Source: Bdellovibrionales bacterium
GTDB taxonomy: Bacteria > Bdellovibrionota > Bdellovibrionia > Bdellovibrionales > UBA1609
Reading direction: 5' to 3'
Length of the DNA: 64,000 nucleotides
Assembly (NCBI GenBank): GCA_019637855.1
Contig: JAHBUX010000007.1
Coordinates: forward strand, 103,211 to 167,210
Numbering within the stretch: the stretch's first letter is position 1; every line of letters begins with the position of its first letter. Positions 54,604-63,587 of this stretch are shown here, piece after piece. The translations under genes and the position numbers were made by a program. The notes under the pieces are model-generated. The model had not been told where the DNA came from, did no database searches, and saw only the letters and a list, made by a program, of their open reading frames with translations.

Positions 54604-57324
54604 ATGGTCAAACTCCTGTGCTCAATCTTGTGTGTATTCCCCCTCGCGCTTTCTGCTTCCGTCGTGCAGCCCGATGATGAACCCTATTTCCGCTTACGTC
54701 GGAACGGTACTCTTTACATTTATGACGCCAAATCGCGTGAATTTATCGAGAGTTTGGCCGCTTTCAATCAAACTTTTCACGCGCTGTATGAGTCGTCTTA
54801 TGGCTGGAAGCTCGATGAGGAGGCCGATTATGTGCTGACCTCGGGGCGCCAACAGACAGCCAATGCCTACGCCACCGTTTTCCCCAATATAAAATCAGTT
54901 TGGTATCCGAGCGGTGCCGGCTTGCTTGAAGAGATGGCCGAGTCATCATGGCTTTTGACCTTGGATGCTCACGAAACCGCCCATCTTTACCAACTGAACG
55001 CCAAGTCGCCCACCGGCCGCCGTTTCAAATCCGTGTTTGGCAATCCGTTGTTCTTATTGCCGTTCATCCCCATTTTTCCACAACCAAATGCCCTGCTGCC
55101 AGGCAGTCTATTGGAAGGCAACGCGGTTTTGAATGAGTCGCGGTTGAATATGGGGGGCCGTCTTCACAGCGGTGAAAAGCGCGCATTGGCGCTAGCGCAG
55201 ATCGAGGCGGGGGATATCGACGCCTCACGGCTGATCAACGATCAATTCAAGTTTCCGTTCGGCGAGAACAACTATGTGCAAGGGGGTTACTTCCAAGCGC
55301 ATCTGGCAGCCAAATACGGGATCGAGAAAACAAACCAGTTTTTCGTGGCGCAGGCTGAACATTTCATCGTGCCACTGATTTTGAATCGAACCTTTCGCGA
55401 GCATTTCGGCACCAGCTTTTATCAGGAAGTACATGAGTATGTGCATGGCCTGAAAAGCTTGGCCGCCAAACAACGCTCTTCGCAGGGCGAAATTTTTTTG
55501 CACACCACGTTTATCGGCCCACTCAACCACGATGCGTCTCGCATTTGGTGGTTGGCTACGCAGGGAAAGGAACCGGTGCGTCTTTATGTCCTCGACAAAG
55601 GCGCGCGCCGAATCGATTCCCTCCTGCTCGATCTGCCAATGGGCAAGGTTTTCTTTAACGGCAATCAACCGCAAGTGGCAGCCAGCCTACAGCACGACCT
55701 CTACCGAAAAGAGTACTCACTCTACGGCGCAGGCGCGAGTTTTGATCCGCGCTATTCGAGCCAAATCGTCAACGATCAACGAGCCGGGCGTACAGTCAGC
55801 TTGGATGCGCGTGAGTCGTGGCTCGAAGGGCGATTGTTGGTCAATGGCGAACCCTATGACGTGAGCCATTCCAATCCGCTTCTCGACGAGAGTGGCCGCG
55901 TTTACTACTTTCGCCAGAACGGGGCGGAGAGAATTCTCTATCGCGATCGCCAACCGCTTGTGCGCTACGACGGGTTTTACGGCAAGCTCAGCGAGATCGC
56001 GGCGGATGGAAGCGTTTATTTTGTCGGCAATAGCGACTACGGCTCGACGCTCTATCAGTTCAATGGCAGTGAGATTGTACGGGTCGTGGATTCAGATCGC
56101 GTGGTCGATGCGCGCCGTTTAAGTGACGATGAATTTGTACTGGTGGAAATAGGGGCCGCCGGCCGTCGCGTGGTCAGCGCGCCAAGACATGTGCGGATGG
56201 AACGCCCCGCGGTTTACTCCTACGCCTTCGCCCAACAAAACATCATACCAGCGAAAGCCCTCGCGTCCGAACAAACCGGAAACGATGAAAAGCCTTACCA
56301 CGCACTGGCCGAGACCCGTTTTAATGAGTGGGGGCTGCAGACATGGTACACACCCAACTCCGGCTTTCGCGTGTTCAGTGCGCTGGCGTTCAGCGATCCG
56401 CTTGAGTTCCAATCCTTTTCGCTCGGTTTCTCTTCCAGCCAATTCCGTAAGCGAAACGCGTTTGTGCAATACACCTTCAGCAAGTACCTACCGGATTTTT
56501 ATGCCCGCTACATTTATACTGACGACTGGTATCGACGCTTTGACACCGCTGAACGGCGAACGCACGGTCAGGAGGCTCAGCTAGGAATGGACTTGCCCCT
56601 CTGGCGCTGGCGACGTTGGCAAGCGGATATGGGACTGGCCCTGATCTACAGAAGTGAACAACCCACGCAAGAAACCATAGCCACCGCCCTGCCGAGCCAT
56701 GACCGCAAAGAGAACGGGGGAACACAAACACGCCTACGCTTACACTATGAAGTCCCTACCGCGTTGGGGTTTTTCCCCTGGCGAGAGTTGGAGCTGAGCG
56801 CGGCCAATGTATTTATGGCTTCAACGCGCGAATGGCGTAAGGCAGAGAACACCTCAATGATAGGTGCTTTGTACCGCCACGGACTTAAAAACGAATACTA
56901 CGTCACCACGACTCTGCAAGGAGCATGGAGCGAGGCGGAAGACATCCGCATCGCCTATGAGACACCGAGTTTAACCTCGGACATCCGTTTGCCGCGTTTA
57001 AGCGACAAAGATATTTTGCATGCGCGTTCCGCGGGGCTGGCGCGCCTCGAATTGCACAAGGTGCTCACCACGCCCCGCTATTCGAGTCGGATTCCGGTCG
57101 GCATTAATCGTTTCGCTCCTTTTGCCATCGCGCAGGCCATGGCGATGGACTCAGACCCATTGGGTGAAAGACGCGCCGATCTGTTTGAGTATGGCTTTGG
57201 CGCCGATGTAGAGTTGTTGTTGGCGCATAAATTTTCCGTAAGGCTACGGGCCATGATGGCCGTGGACCCGCGTGATCGAGAAACTGAGAGCCAAATGCGC
57301 ATGGATTTTAAGCGTGGTTTTTAG
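54604..57324 (+). CDS. Outer-membrane barrel with N-terminal zinc-peptidase motif and beta-propeller
   Basis: 906 residues with a short signal peptide (MVKLLCSILCVFPLALSASV). Residues 50-300 form a gluzincin-like domain: H123-E124-T-A-H127 (LDAHETAHLYQLN) with the candidate third ligand Glu171 in LLEGNAVLNESR. Residues about 305-540 look like a propeller (IWWLATQGKEPVRLYVLD, DASLIQ-like strands such as GSVYFVGNSDYGSTLYQF, DDEFVLVEIGAAGRRVV). From about 560 to the end there are amphipathic strands (FVQYTFSKYLPDFYARYIY, EAQLGMDLPLWRWRRWQA, FSVRLRAMMAVD) and a final MRMDFKRGF with terminal Phe, as in outer-membrane barrels. The start has no strong ribosome site. It may be a surface-attached peptidase. 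Confidence 0.7.
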   Translation: MVKLLCSILCVFPLALSASVVQPDDEPYFRLRRNGTLYIYDAKSREFIESLAAFNQTFHALYESSYGWKLDEEADYVLTSGRQQTANAYATVFPNIKSVWYPSGAGLLEEMAESSWLLTLDAHETAHLYQLNAKSPTGRRFKSVFGNPLFLLPFIPIFPQPNALLPGSLLEGNAVLNESRLNMGGRLHSGEKRALALAQIEAGDIDASRLINDQFKFPFGENNYVQGGYFQAHLAAKYGIEKTNQFFVAQAEHFIVPLILNRTFREHFGTSFYQEVHEYVHGLKSLAAKQRSSQGEIFLHTTFIGPLNHDASRIWWLATQGKEPVRLYVLDKGARRIDSLLLDLPMGKVFFNGNQPQVAASLQHDLYRKEYSLYGAGASFDPRYSSQIVNDQRAGRTVSLDARESWLEGRLLVNGEPYDVSHSNPLLDESGRVYYFRQNGAERILYRDRQPLVRYDGFYGKLSEIAADGSVYFVGNSDYGSTLYQFNGSEIVRVVDSDRVVDARRLSDDEFVLVEIGAAGRRVVSAPRHVRMERPAVYSYAFAQQNIIPAKALASEQTGNDEKPYHALAETRFNEWGLQTWYTPNSGFRVFSALAFSDPLEFQSFSLGFSSSQFRKRNAFVQYTFSKYLPDFYARYIYTDDWYRRFDTAERRTHGQEAQLGMDLPLWRWRRWQADMGLALIYRSEQPTQETIATALPSHDRKENGGTQTRLRLHYEVPTALGFFPWRELELSAANVFMASTREWRKAENTSMIGALYRHGLKNEYYVTTTLQGAWSEAEDIRIAYETPSLTSDIRLPRLSDKDILHARSAGLARLELHKVLTTPRYSSRIPVGINRFAPFAIAQAMAMDSDPLGERRADLFEYGFGADVELLLAHKFSVRLRAMMAVDPRDRETESQMRMDFKRGF

Positions 57325-57360
57325 GAACTGGCTCGCAACCGCGCGCTGGTCAGCCATATC

Positions 57361-58017
57361 TTAGTTGGCAGCCGCCGCCGCGCCGATTTTGGCTTTGAAC
57401 GTACCGCCGCTGCTGCTGTTAACTTGCGGCTGTGCCGAAGGGTCAACGCTGCGACCGTGCATTTTGTTACCGATGCTCAACGTGGCTTTGAAATTGGTGG
57501 AGCTCAGCACACGCGGGCCTGGGCTATTCAGCGTACCACCCGCCTTCACCGTCAACCGATTGGTCGAACCGCCGGTAGCGGAAAAATATTGAATCTTCAG
57601 CGATGATTCGCGCGATATGCCCGCGCTGGTCACGCCCCTTAGGCGCACTTCATAAGTTTTACCTTCGACCAGCGTACAGCCCAAATCCGTTAAGCCTTTG
57701 AGTGTGAACGAAAATTTACCATCTGAACGACAGGTCACCGAAGCCACTACTGAAACCGCATCTAACGAGCCCGGCTGAGTGTCCTGATCCATCACCTGGG
57801 CCACGATGGAGCGAATTTTACGATCGCATGTTCCCGTGATCGAGGGCGTCTGCGCGCCACTGGTGGCTTGAATGGTCTTTTCCGTCTGATTGCTTTCAAA
57901 CACAGGCTGTGGAACGTTGCTGGTGTCCAACGCGGCAAAGTCGGGAACACCCTTGGTGCACCCCAAAGCGAAAGCGCAAAGACCTGCGACCAGATATTTC
58001 AAAAAGAACGCACGCAT
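57361..58017 (-). CDS. Putative lipoprotein
   Basis: 218 residues from the ATG at 58015-58017 that opens MRAFFLKYLVAGLCAFALGC, a lipoprotein signal with lipobox-like ALGC; ten upstream codons in the longer frame are dropped. The mature protein is beta-rich and Thr/Ser-rich: IRSIVAQVMDQDTQPGS, VSVVASVTCRSDGKFSFTLK, LGCTLVEGKTYEVRLRGVT, with paired Cys. This resembles Ig-like or bacterial surface domains, and it lies beside the giant adhesin gene in divergent orientation. It might help anchor or display it, but that is only position-based. A Ser/Gly-rich tail ends the protein. Confidence 0.65.
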   Translation of the reverse strand: MRAFFLKYLVAGLCAFALGCTKGVPDFAALDTSNVPQPVFESNQTEKTIQATSGAQTPSITGTCDRKIRSIVAQVMDQDTQPGSLDAVSVVASVTCRSDGKFSFTLKGLTDLGCTLVEGKTYEVRLRGVTSAGISRESSLKIQYFSATGGSTNRLTVKAGGTLNSPGPRVLSSTNFKATLSIGNKMHGRSVDPSAQPQVNSSSGGTFKAKIGAAAAAN

Positions 58018-58202
58018 CTTACTTTCGTCTCGGTTTTTACCCGGCAAAACTTAAAAAACGCTCTCTTCTGAGACGGCGCAAAACGGCGCAAGATTGTCTG
58101 TATCACTATGGGACCCGACTTCAGTCTTAAGGACTTATGGCCGATGTATAGAGTGTGGAACGTTGGTTCAGGCACCATTCATTTCTCGCGCGGATATATG
58201 GA

Positions 58203-61200
58203 ATGTCATCAGTGATCGGCAACTTGATCTTCTTTTTGGCAGCGATAGCCCTGCCATACGCCGCTCACGCTCAAAGCGTCCCACATGCCTTCGTCATTGA
58301 AGGCCGATTGTACCAGAGCGACGGCACCCCCCTCTCAGACAACAACACCGACGTGAGCTTAGAGATCGTAAGCGAAAGCAACCCCTCATGCGTGCTTTAC
58401 CGCGAAGTACACAGCGGCATCGACTTCACCAACTCGGACCCCACAGTCGCCGGCGTATTTAGTTTGGAACTGGGTTCAGGCACAGCTTCACCGCTCGCGA
58501 AACCGTCTTTTGTGACTTTGTTTTCGGCTGGCTCATTTACAGGTGTTGGCGGTTGTACGGTGACGGCGGCCCCGGGTCACCATCGCTATGTGCGTGTGGG
58601 TATCAGCAATACGCTGAACTCTTTCACATACGAGTATTTTCCGTTGGCCATGATCTCGTCTGTTCCGACAGCGGTTCTGGCGGATAGCGCTTCGACCCTG
58701 CAGGGCGTGGGTACGGCCGGCTTTGTGATGACCAACGGCACCGGGCTTTCACAGGCCAATGTAGAGAGCGTTTTCAACTCGACCAACTACTCCAAACTCA
58801 CCAACCTGTTGAATGGCAGCTCAACTCAGTATCTGCCCTCCGCGCCAACAGTGGCGGTGGACTTCAACGGTCAACGTTTAACCAATGTGGCTACTCCCGG
58901 AACGGGAGCAGCGGATTTGAATAGTGCCGTCAACCGTACTTACGCGGACTCGCGCGTGGCTGGCCAATATGTAGATGGCACTTTGTCTACCCTTGTCGGT
59001 TTGGGCATTGGCGGCGGTAAAGTGATGATTTGGGATCAGACCTCGAACCACTGGACGGCCGGAACGGCCGTGGATGCCACCAAACTGCCTTTGGCCGGCG
59101 GTACGATGACCGGCGCTTTGAACATGGGCGGCAACAACATCAATGCAGTCAATAGCATTTATTTATCCACTGGCGGAACAATGCGCCTCGGCCGGTTCAC
59201 CGCCGCCACAGAAGCCACACTGCTCACTACCCTGGCAGGGTCTGGAGCCAGTGCCGCCGGCACATCTTGGTATAATACCGACAGCAAAGAGCTGAAGATC
59301 TGGGACGGGGCCGCAGCGATTTCGCAAACCGCACTGTCCAACACCGGCGTGACTGCGGGAACCTATGGCTCAGAGACTTTGATCCCTGTAGTGAGCGTGG
59401 GCGCGGATGGCCGTATTCTATCTGTTTATGGAACCTCATTTACCGGTGGAGGAGCCCCCACGGGATCGGCCGGTGGAGACCTTGCCGGCACTTATCCTAA
59501 CCCGACCGTCGCCAACGCAGCGATCACGACAGCCAAGCTCGCCGACAACAGCATTACCGCGGCAAAGATCAAAAACTCAAATGTGTTCATCAACCGTCTG
59601 GTCGCTACCGACTCCGTGACCCCCAATACACTCACCTATTTTGAGTGTCCTGACCCTGACGACATCATGCACTGGACCGCCAACGGCTGGGCTTGTACGA
59701 CTGTCGGCGCTTTGGCTCCGGTAAAAACTGTGGCCGGCAAAAATCCAGATGCGGCCGGCAACGTGGCACTCTCTGCCTATGACATCAATGGTATTGAATC
59801 CGCCGCCACCAAAGATTATGGAACAGGAGCCGGTGAACTGGTGGAAATGGCGGGTGCAGGCTTGCTGCCTGATGTGGACGGTTCTTTGCTCCGCAATGTG
59901 AATGCGGCAAAGATCGGCACCCGTCTTGTGGCGTCCACCATGCCGACGACAAATCAAGTTTTGACCTGGAACGGTTTGCAGTGGGAGCCCGGCGCAGGGG
60001 CCAGCGGTACGGTCACGGCTGTAGGCGGCGGCACCGGTTTGACCGGCGGCTTGATCACCGGCTACGGCACGCTCAACGTGGATGTCGGACTTGCTTCGGG
60101 CCAAATCGTTCAACGCGGTTCGGGTGGTAGCATCGGTATCGGGACCGCAGCTCCGATCGCACCGTTTCAGATGCAACAGACCTCCAATGATGTGAATGAA
60201 GCGGTGATCTCGGTCTCTGGTCTGCAAACCAACCAGTACTCCTTGCTCAGCTTGATGAGCAAAACGCAAAGCACGAACCGTCTGAGCCAAACCGGCACCA
60301 AGGGTTATCAATTCGCCGTCGGTGGTGATACCTCGCCATCACCAAATATATTTAGTTTAACTTACTGGGATGGGTTGACGTCGGCCCAGCGCCTGATCAT
60401 CAACAACACGGGAGAAATCGGCTTCAACGGCCGTGTCGGCATCGGCACGACGATACCCGGCAGTGCGGCGTTAAATATCGTGGGCGCGACTTCATTGGAT
60501 AGCGCCGTGGTGGTTCCTCGCGCCACGACCGCCAATCGTCCCGGCACTGCGGTCAATGGGATGATCCGCTACAATACGGACTATAGCCAGTTCGAGTTTT
60601 ATCAAAACAACGGTTGGATCAGCTACGGCACAGGTTCTGGCGGTGGCGGCGGCAGCGGAGATTTCAAAGCGGATGGTTCTGTCGTTATGACGGCGGCGCT
60701 TCGACATTCAGTGGGTGCGGCCAACGCGCCGTCCTTGACCTTCTCCACCGACACACAATCCGGATTTTATAGCGTGGCCACAAACTCCGTTGGTTTCTCG
60801 TCGGCAGGAGTCGCCCGTTTCCACATGGGCAATACTTCGCTGTCCAGCGAAACGTCTTCCGGCCCTAATTTGACCTGGGCCGGTGTGAACGCAAATACGC
60901 CGGCCTATTCGTTTGTCAATGATACGGATACGGGGATGTTCCGCTCAGCCGCGGACAACTTAAGTTTCGCCACGGCTGGTTTGACCCATATGACCATCGA
61001 TAACGGCGGTAACGTCGGTATCGGCACCACAACACCCACTTCCCAACTTGAGGTTGTGGGCGCCATTCGCGCCTCGGCCGCCACCACTGTGGAAGGCAAT
61101 ATGGGAGGAGTTTATTCTCCTACCAGCGCTGGTTCGACGGGTCTGTACAGCGGCCCGATGATGTCGATCACAAACACCAACGCCACGGTCGGGACATACA

Positions 61201-63587
61201 GCACTCTGAACTACGCGGTCATTGGCGGCACAGGGTGGCAAGAGGCTTATATTGCGGCCGTTTCGAAGAGCACAGGCTACGCGCCTGAACTTGTGTTCGG
61301 TCGCAAAACTTCGGCTAGTGGCTATGACGAAGCTATGCGCCTTTCGAGCGACGGTAATCTTGGTATCGGCACCACCAATCCCGCCGCCGCCCTGGATATC
61401 GTGGCTACCGACACCCGCAGCGCGCTTATACTTCCGCGCTCGACCAGCGCCACTCGCCCCACCGGCGCGATCGGCATGATCCGTTACAACACGGACCGCT
61501 CCAGCTACGAAGTGTACGCGGGAGGCAATTGGCAAGACATCGCTCTGGGTTCCGGTTTCTTACCGACTAGTGGTGGCGCGATCAATGGCAACACGTCAGT
61601 CACCGGCATTCTTTCCATCCCGACGGGCTCTTTAAATATGATGGGCAATACCATCAACTCCAACCAAGGCAGCATCACTTCGCTCGCGTCTATCACGGGT
61701 GGATCTTCTGGTCTCACCGTTTCGGCGGGCGGCTCGGGCGAACTGAACTTGCAAGCTATCGGTAGCAATGTGCGAGTGGGCAACGGCAAGTTTGTGGTCT
61801 CAGACACCACGGAAGCGACCGCACCCGGCACCGCTTCGGCCACTTTCGCGGGAGGCGTGGGCATTGCGAAATCTCTGATGGTCGGCAATGCCGTGTACTC
61901 ACCGACTGTTTATGGCACGACGGCCTCGGCCGGCGAACTGGTTTTGGACTCCACTTCACATGCGATCAAGGGCAGCGTTTGGATCGCACCCGAAGGCGGC
62001 AGTGTACTGATCACGCCGATTGGCACGGCTCGTGTGGGGATCGGCACACTGAATCCGACGGCTGCTCTGCATTTGAATTCTTCGGGCACGGGCGCTCAGC
62101 TTTTGGAAGTCAATGGTACAACCAATTGGGCTAGCGGTAGTTTCTATCAAGCGAAATCGACGCTCACCGTGCGTCCCAACATCACGACCTCGGCGGCCAA
62201 CGCAACTGGTTTCGAGTCCGCCGTGCTCTCCACTCCAATGATGGCGATCAGTGCTGGTGTCACGTCGGGTTTGGTGGGGTCCTTTGCCTACTCGAGCTCT
62301 GGGTTCTCTAGTTCGGGGACTGGCAATGGTGTGCTCGGTGTGGCCAGTCAGAACTCCACGACTTCAGCCACCGCGGCTATCTTGAACGGGGTCTATGGTA
62401 GTGCGACAATTGCCTCAAGCTCTGTCGGAAGTGTCGTTGACTTGACGGGCGTTCGCGGCGAAGCCAATTTGGTCGGCTCAGGCCCCACCACTTCGAGTGC
62501 CGTTGGCGTGCGCGGTATTGCTCGATCTAGTTCGACCGCTCAGTTTTCAACCATTGCTTCGGGTCACTTTAGCACGGTGGGAACATCGCCCGCGATGACC
62601 ACCACAGCCTACGGAGTGTATGTGAGCTCAGGAATGACCAACCTGACGAACAATTACGGAGTCTACGTCGGTGCGATGCAGCCGGGATCATCCAACACGT
62701 TTGCTTTCTATCAGCTCTCGGCTAGCGACAAGAACTACTTCGCCGGTAAGGTCGGTATCGGAACGACAAGTCCCGGCAGTGCGGCTCTTGACGTCAGCGG
62801 TTTAGCGGCCAACAGTGCGATCATCGTTCCACGCGACACGACGGCCAACCGTCCGGGCGGCACCAACGGGATGATCCGCTACAACACCACTTCGAGCAAA
62901 TTTGAAGTGTTTGAAAATGGCGCTTGGAAGGACGTGATCAGCGAGCCCGCCAGACAGGTAACATCTTTTGAGGACTATCTTAGTGGCTTACCTGGCCCGG
63001 CCAACAGCACGGTGGCGGTGGGATCGTCTATTTTTACTAGCAGCTCTTCGGGACCGACGCTAAGTTTTGTGACTAGCAGCTCGGATATGGGTGTAGCCCG
63101 TATTGTGACCTCAGCAACGGCTTCGACGGCGGTTCTTGGATTTTGCGGCGGCGGATCTGCGGGCACGATTGTGCCGACCTCATTGATCACCGCCTCTACG
63201 CAACCGTGGACGTTTGAGGTGCGCACACGCTTTTCTGCCAGCGTGGCTGGGCAGTTTGTGCGCTTCGGTTTGATTGACGGAAGTCTTTCAGGCAGTGCGG
63301 CTGGCGGCGGCGGTATTTATATTGAGCAAAATGCCACGTCCGTTCAAGCCTACAGCGCCTCAAGCACGGTTGGCTCATCCGTCACCGGTTCTGCCAGCAC
63401 ATGGTACAAGTACACGATCACTTGGGATGGAACAAACTACTCGTTCTACCGCAACGGCTCCTTGCTGGGGCAAACGACGTCGGGCCCAGGAGTGGGCTTT
63501 GGCGTATGCCCGGCGATTTCGGTGACCGGCGTTGGCGGCGCACGCAACGTAGACGTGGATTACATTTCATACCAGATCACGCGTTAA
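58203..63587 (+). CDS. Giant phage-tail-fibre-like surface adhesin
   Basis: 1794 residues from the ATG at 58203 (signal peptide SSVIGNLIFFLAAIALPYAAHAQ); the frame upstream to 58155 lacks a signal. After an N-terminal beta domain (FVIEGRLYQSDGTPLSDN) the protein is Gly/Thr/Ser/Asn-rich fibre sequence with recurring VGIGTTxP motifs. A longer module occurs three times: GIGTT-P, then P-R-[AD]-T-T-A-N-R-P-G, NGMIRYNT, and [FY]-E-[VF]-[YF]-x-N-G-x-W; copies start near 60437, 61369 and 62755. The last 200 residues are jelly-roll-like (WTFEVRTRFSASVAGQFVRF, WYKYTITWDGTNYSFYRNG), a likely carbohydrate-binding tip. Mosaic trimeric fibre proteins of Bdellovibrio recognise prey surfaces. No peptidase_S74 chaperone domain is seen. 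Confidence 0.8.
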   Translation: MSSVIGNLIFFLAAIALPYAAHAQSVPHAFVIEGRLYQSDGTPLSDNNTDVSLEIVSESNPSCVLYREVHSGIDFTNSDPTVAGVFSLELGSGTASPLAKPSFVTLFSAGSFTGVGGCTVTAAPGHHRYVRVGISNTLNSFTYEYFPLAMISSVPTAVLADSASTLQGVGTAGFVMTNGTGLSQANVESVFNSTNYSKLTNLLNGSSTQYLPSAPTVAVDFNGQRLTNVATPGTGAADLNSAVNRTYADSRVAGQYVDGTLSTLVGLGIGGGKVMIWDQTSNHWTAGTAVDATKLPLAGGTMTGALNMGGNNINAVNSIYLSTGGTMRLGRFTAATEATLLTTLAGSGASAAGTSWYNTDSKELKIWDGAAAISQTALSNTGVTAGTYGSETLIPVVSVGADGRILSVYGTSFTGGGAPTGSAGGDLAGTYPNPTVANAAITTAKLADNSITAAKIKNSNVFINRLVATDSVTPNTLTYFECPDPDDIMHWTANGWACTTVGALAPVKTVAGKNPDAAGNVALSAYDINGIESAATKDYGTGAGELVEMAGAGLLPDVDGSLLRNVNAAKIGTRLVASTMPTTNQVLTWNGLQWEPGAGASGTVTAVGGGTGLTGGLITGYGTLNVDVGLASGQIVQRGSGGSIGIGTAAPIAPFQMQQTSNDVNEAVISVSGLQTNQYSLLSLMSKTQSTNRLSQTGTKGYQFAVGGDTSPSPNIFSLTYWDGLTSAQRLIINNTGEIGFNGRVGIGTTIPGSAALNIVGATSLDSAVVVPRATTANRPGTAVNGMIRYNTDYSQFEFYQNNGWISYGTGSGGGGGSGDFKADGSVVMTAALRHSVGAANAPSLTFSTDTQSGFYSVATNSVGFSSAGVARFHMGNTSLSSETSSGPNLTWAGVNANTPAYSFVNDTDTGMFRSAADNLSFATAGLTHMTIDNGGNVGIGTTTPTSQLEVVGAIRASAATTVEGNMGGVYSPTSAGSTGLYSGPMMSITNTNATVGTYSTLNYAVIGGTGWQEAYIAAVSKSTGYAPELVFGRKTSASGYDEAMRLSSDGNLGIGTTNPAAALDIVATDTRSALILPRSTSATRPTGAIGMIRYNTDRSSYEVYAGGNWQDIALGSGFLPTSGGAINGNTSVTGILSIPTGSLNMMGNTINSNQGSITSLASITGGSSGLTVSAGGSGELNLQAIGSNVRVGNGKFVVSDTTEATAPGTASATFAGGVGIAKSLMVGNAVYSPTVYGTTASAGELVLDSTSHAIKGSVWIAPEGGSVLITPIGTARVGIGTLNPTAALHLNSSGTGAQLLEVNGTTNWASGSFYQAKSTLTVRPNITTSAANATGFESAVLSTPMMAISAGVTSGLVGSFAYSSSGFSSSGTGNGVLGVASQNSTTSATAAILNGVYGSATIASSSVGSVVDLTGVRGEANLVGSGPTTSSAVGVRGIARSSSTAQFSTIASGHFSTVGTSPAMTTTAYGVYVSSGMTNLTNNYGVYVGAMQPGSSNTFAFYQLSASDKNYFAGKVGIGTTSPGSAALDVSGLAANSAIIVPRDTTANRPGGTNGMIRYNTTSSKFEVFENGAWKDVISEPARQVTSFEDYLSGLPGPANSTVAVGSSIFTSSSSGPTLSFVTSSSDMGVARIVTSATASTAVLGFCGGGSAGTIVPTSLITASTQPWTFEVRTRFSASVAGQFVRFGLIDGSLSGSAAGGGGIYIEQNATSVQAYSASSTVGSSVTGSASTWYKYTITWDGTNYSFYRNGSLLGQTTSGPGVGFGVCPAISVTGVGGARNVDVDYISYQITR

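Noticed and set aside
54527..54838. 103-codon frame overlapping the start of the barrel-peptidase gene
   Set aside because: It is out of frame with a long gene that begins with a signal peptide and continues for 906 codons; no domain in it.
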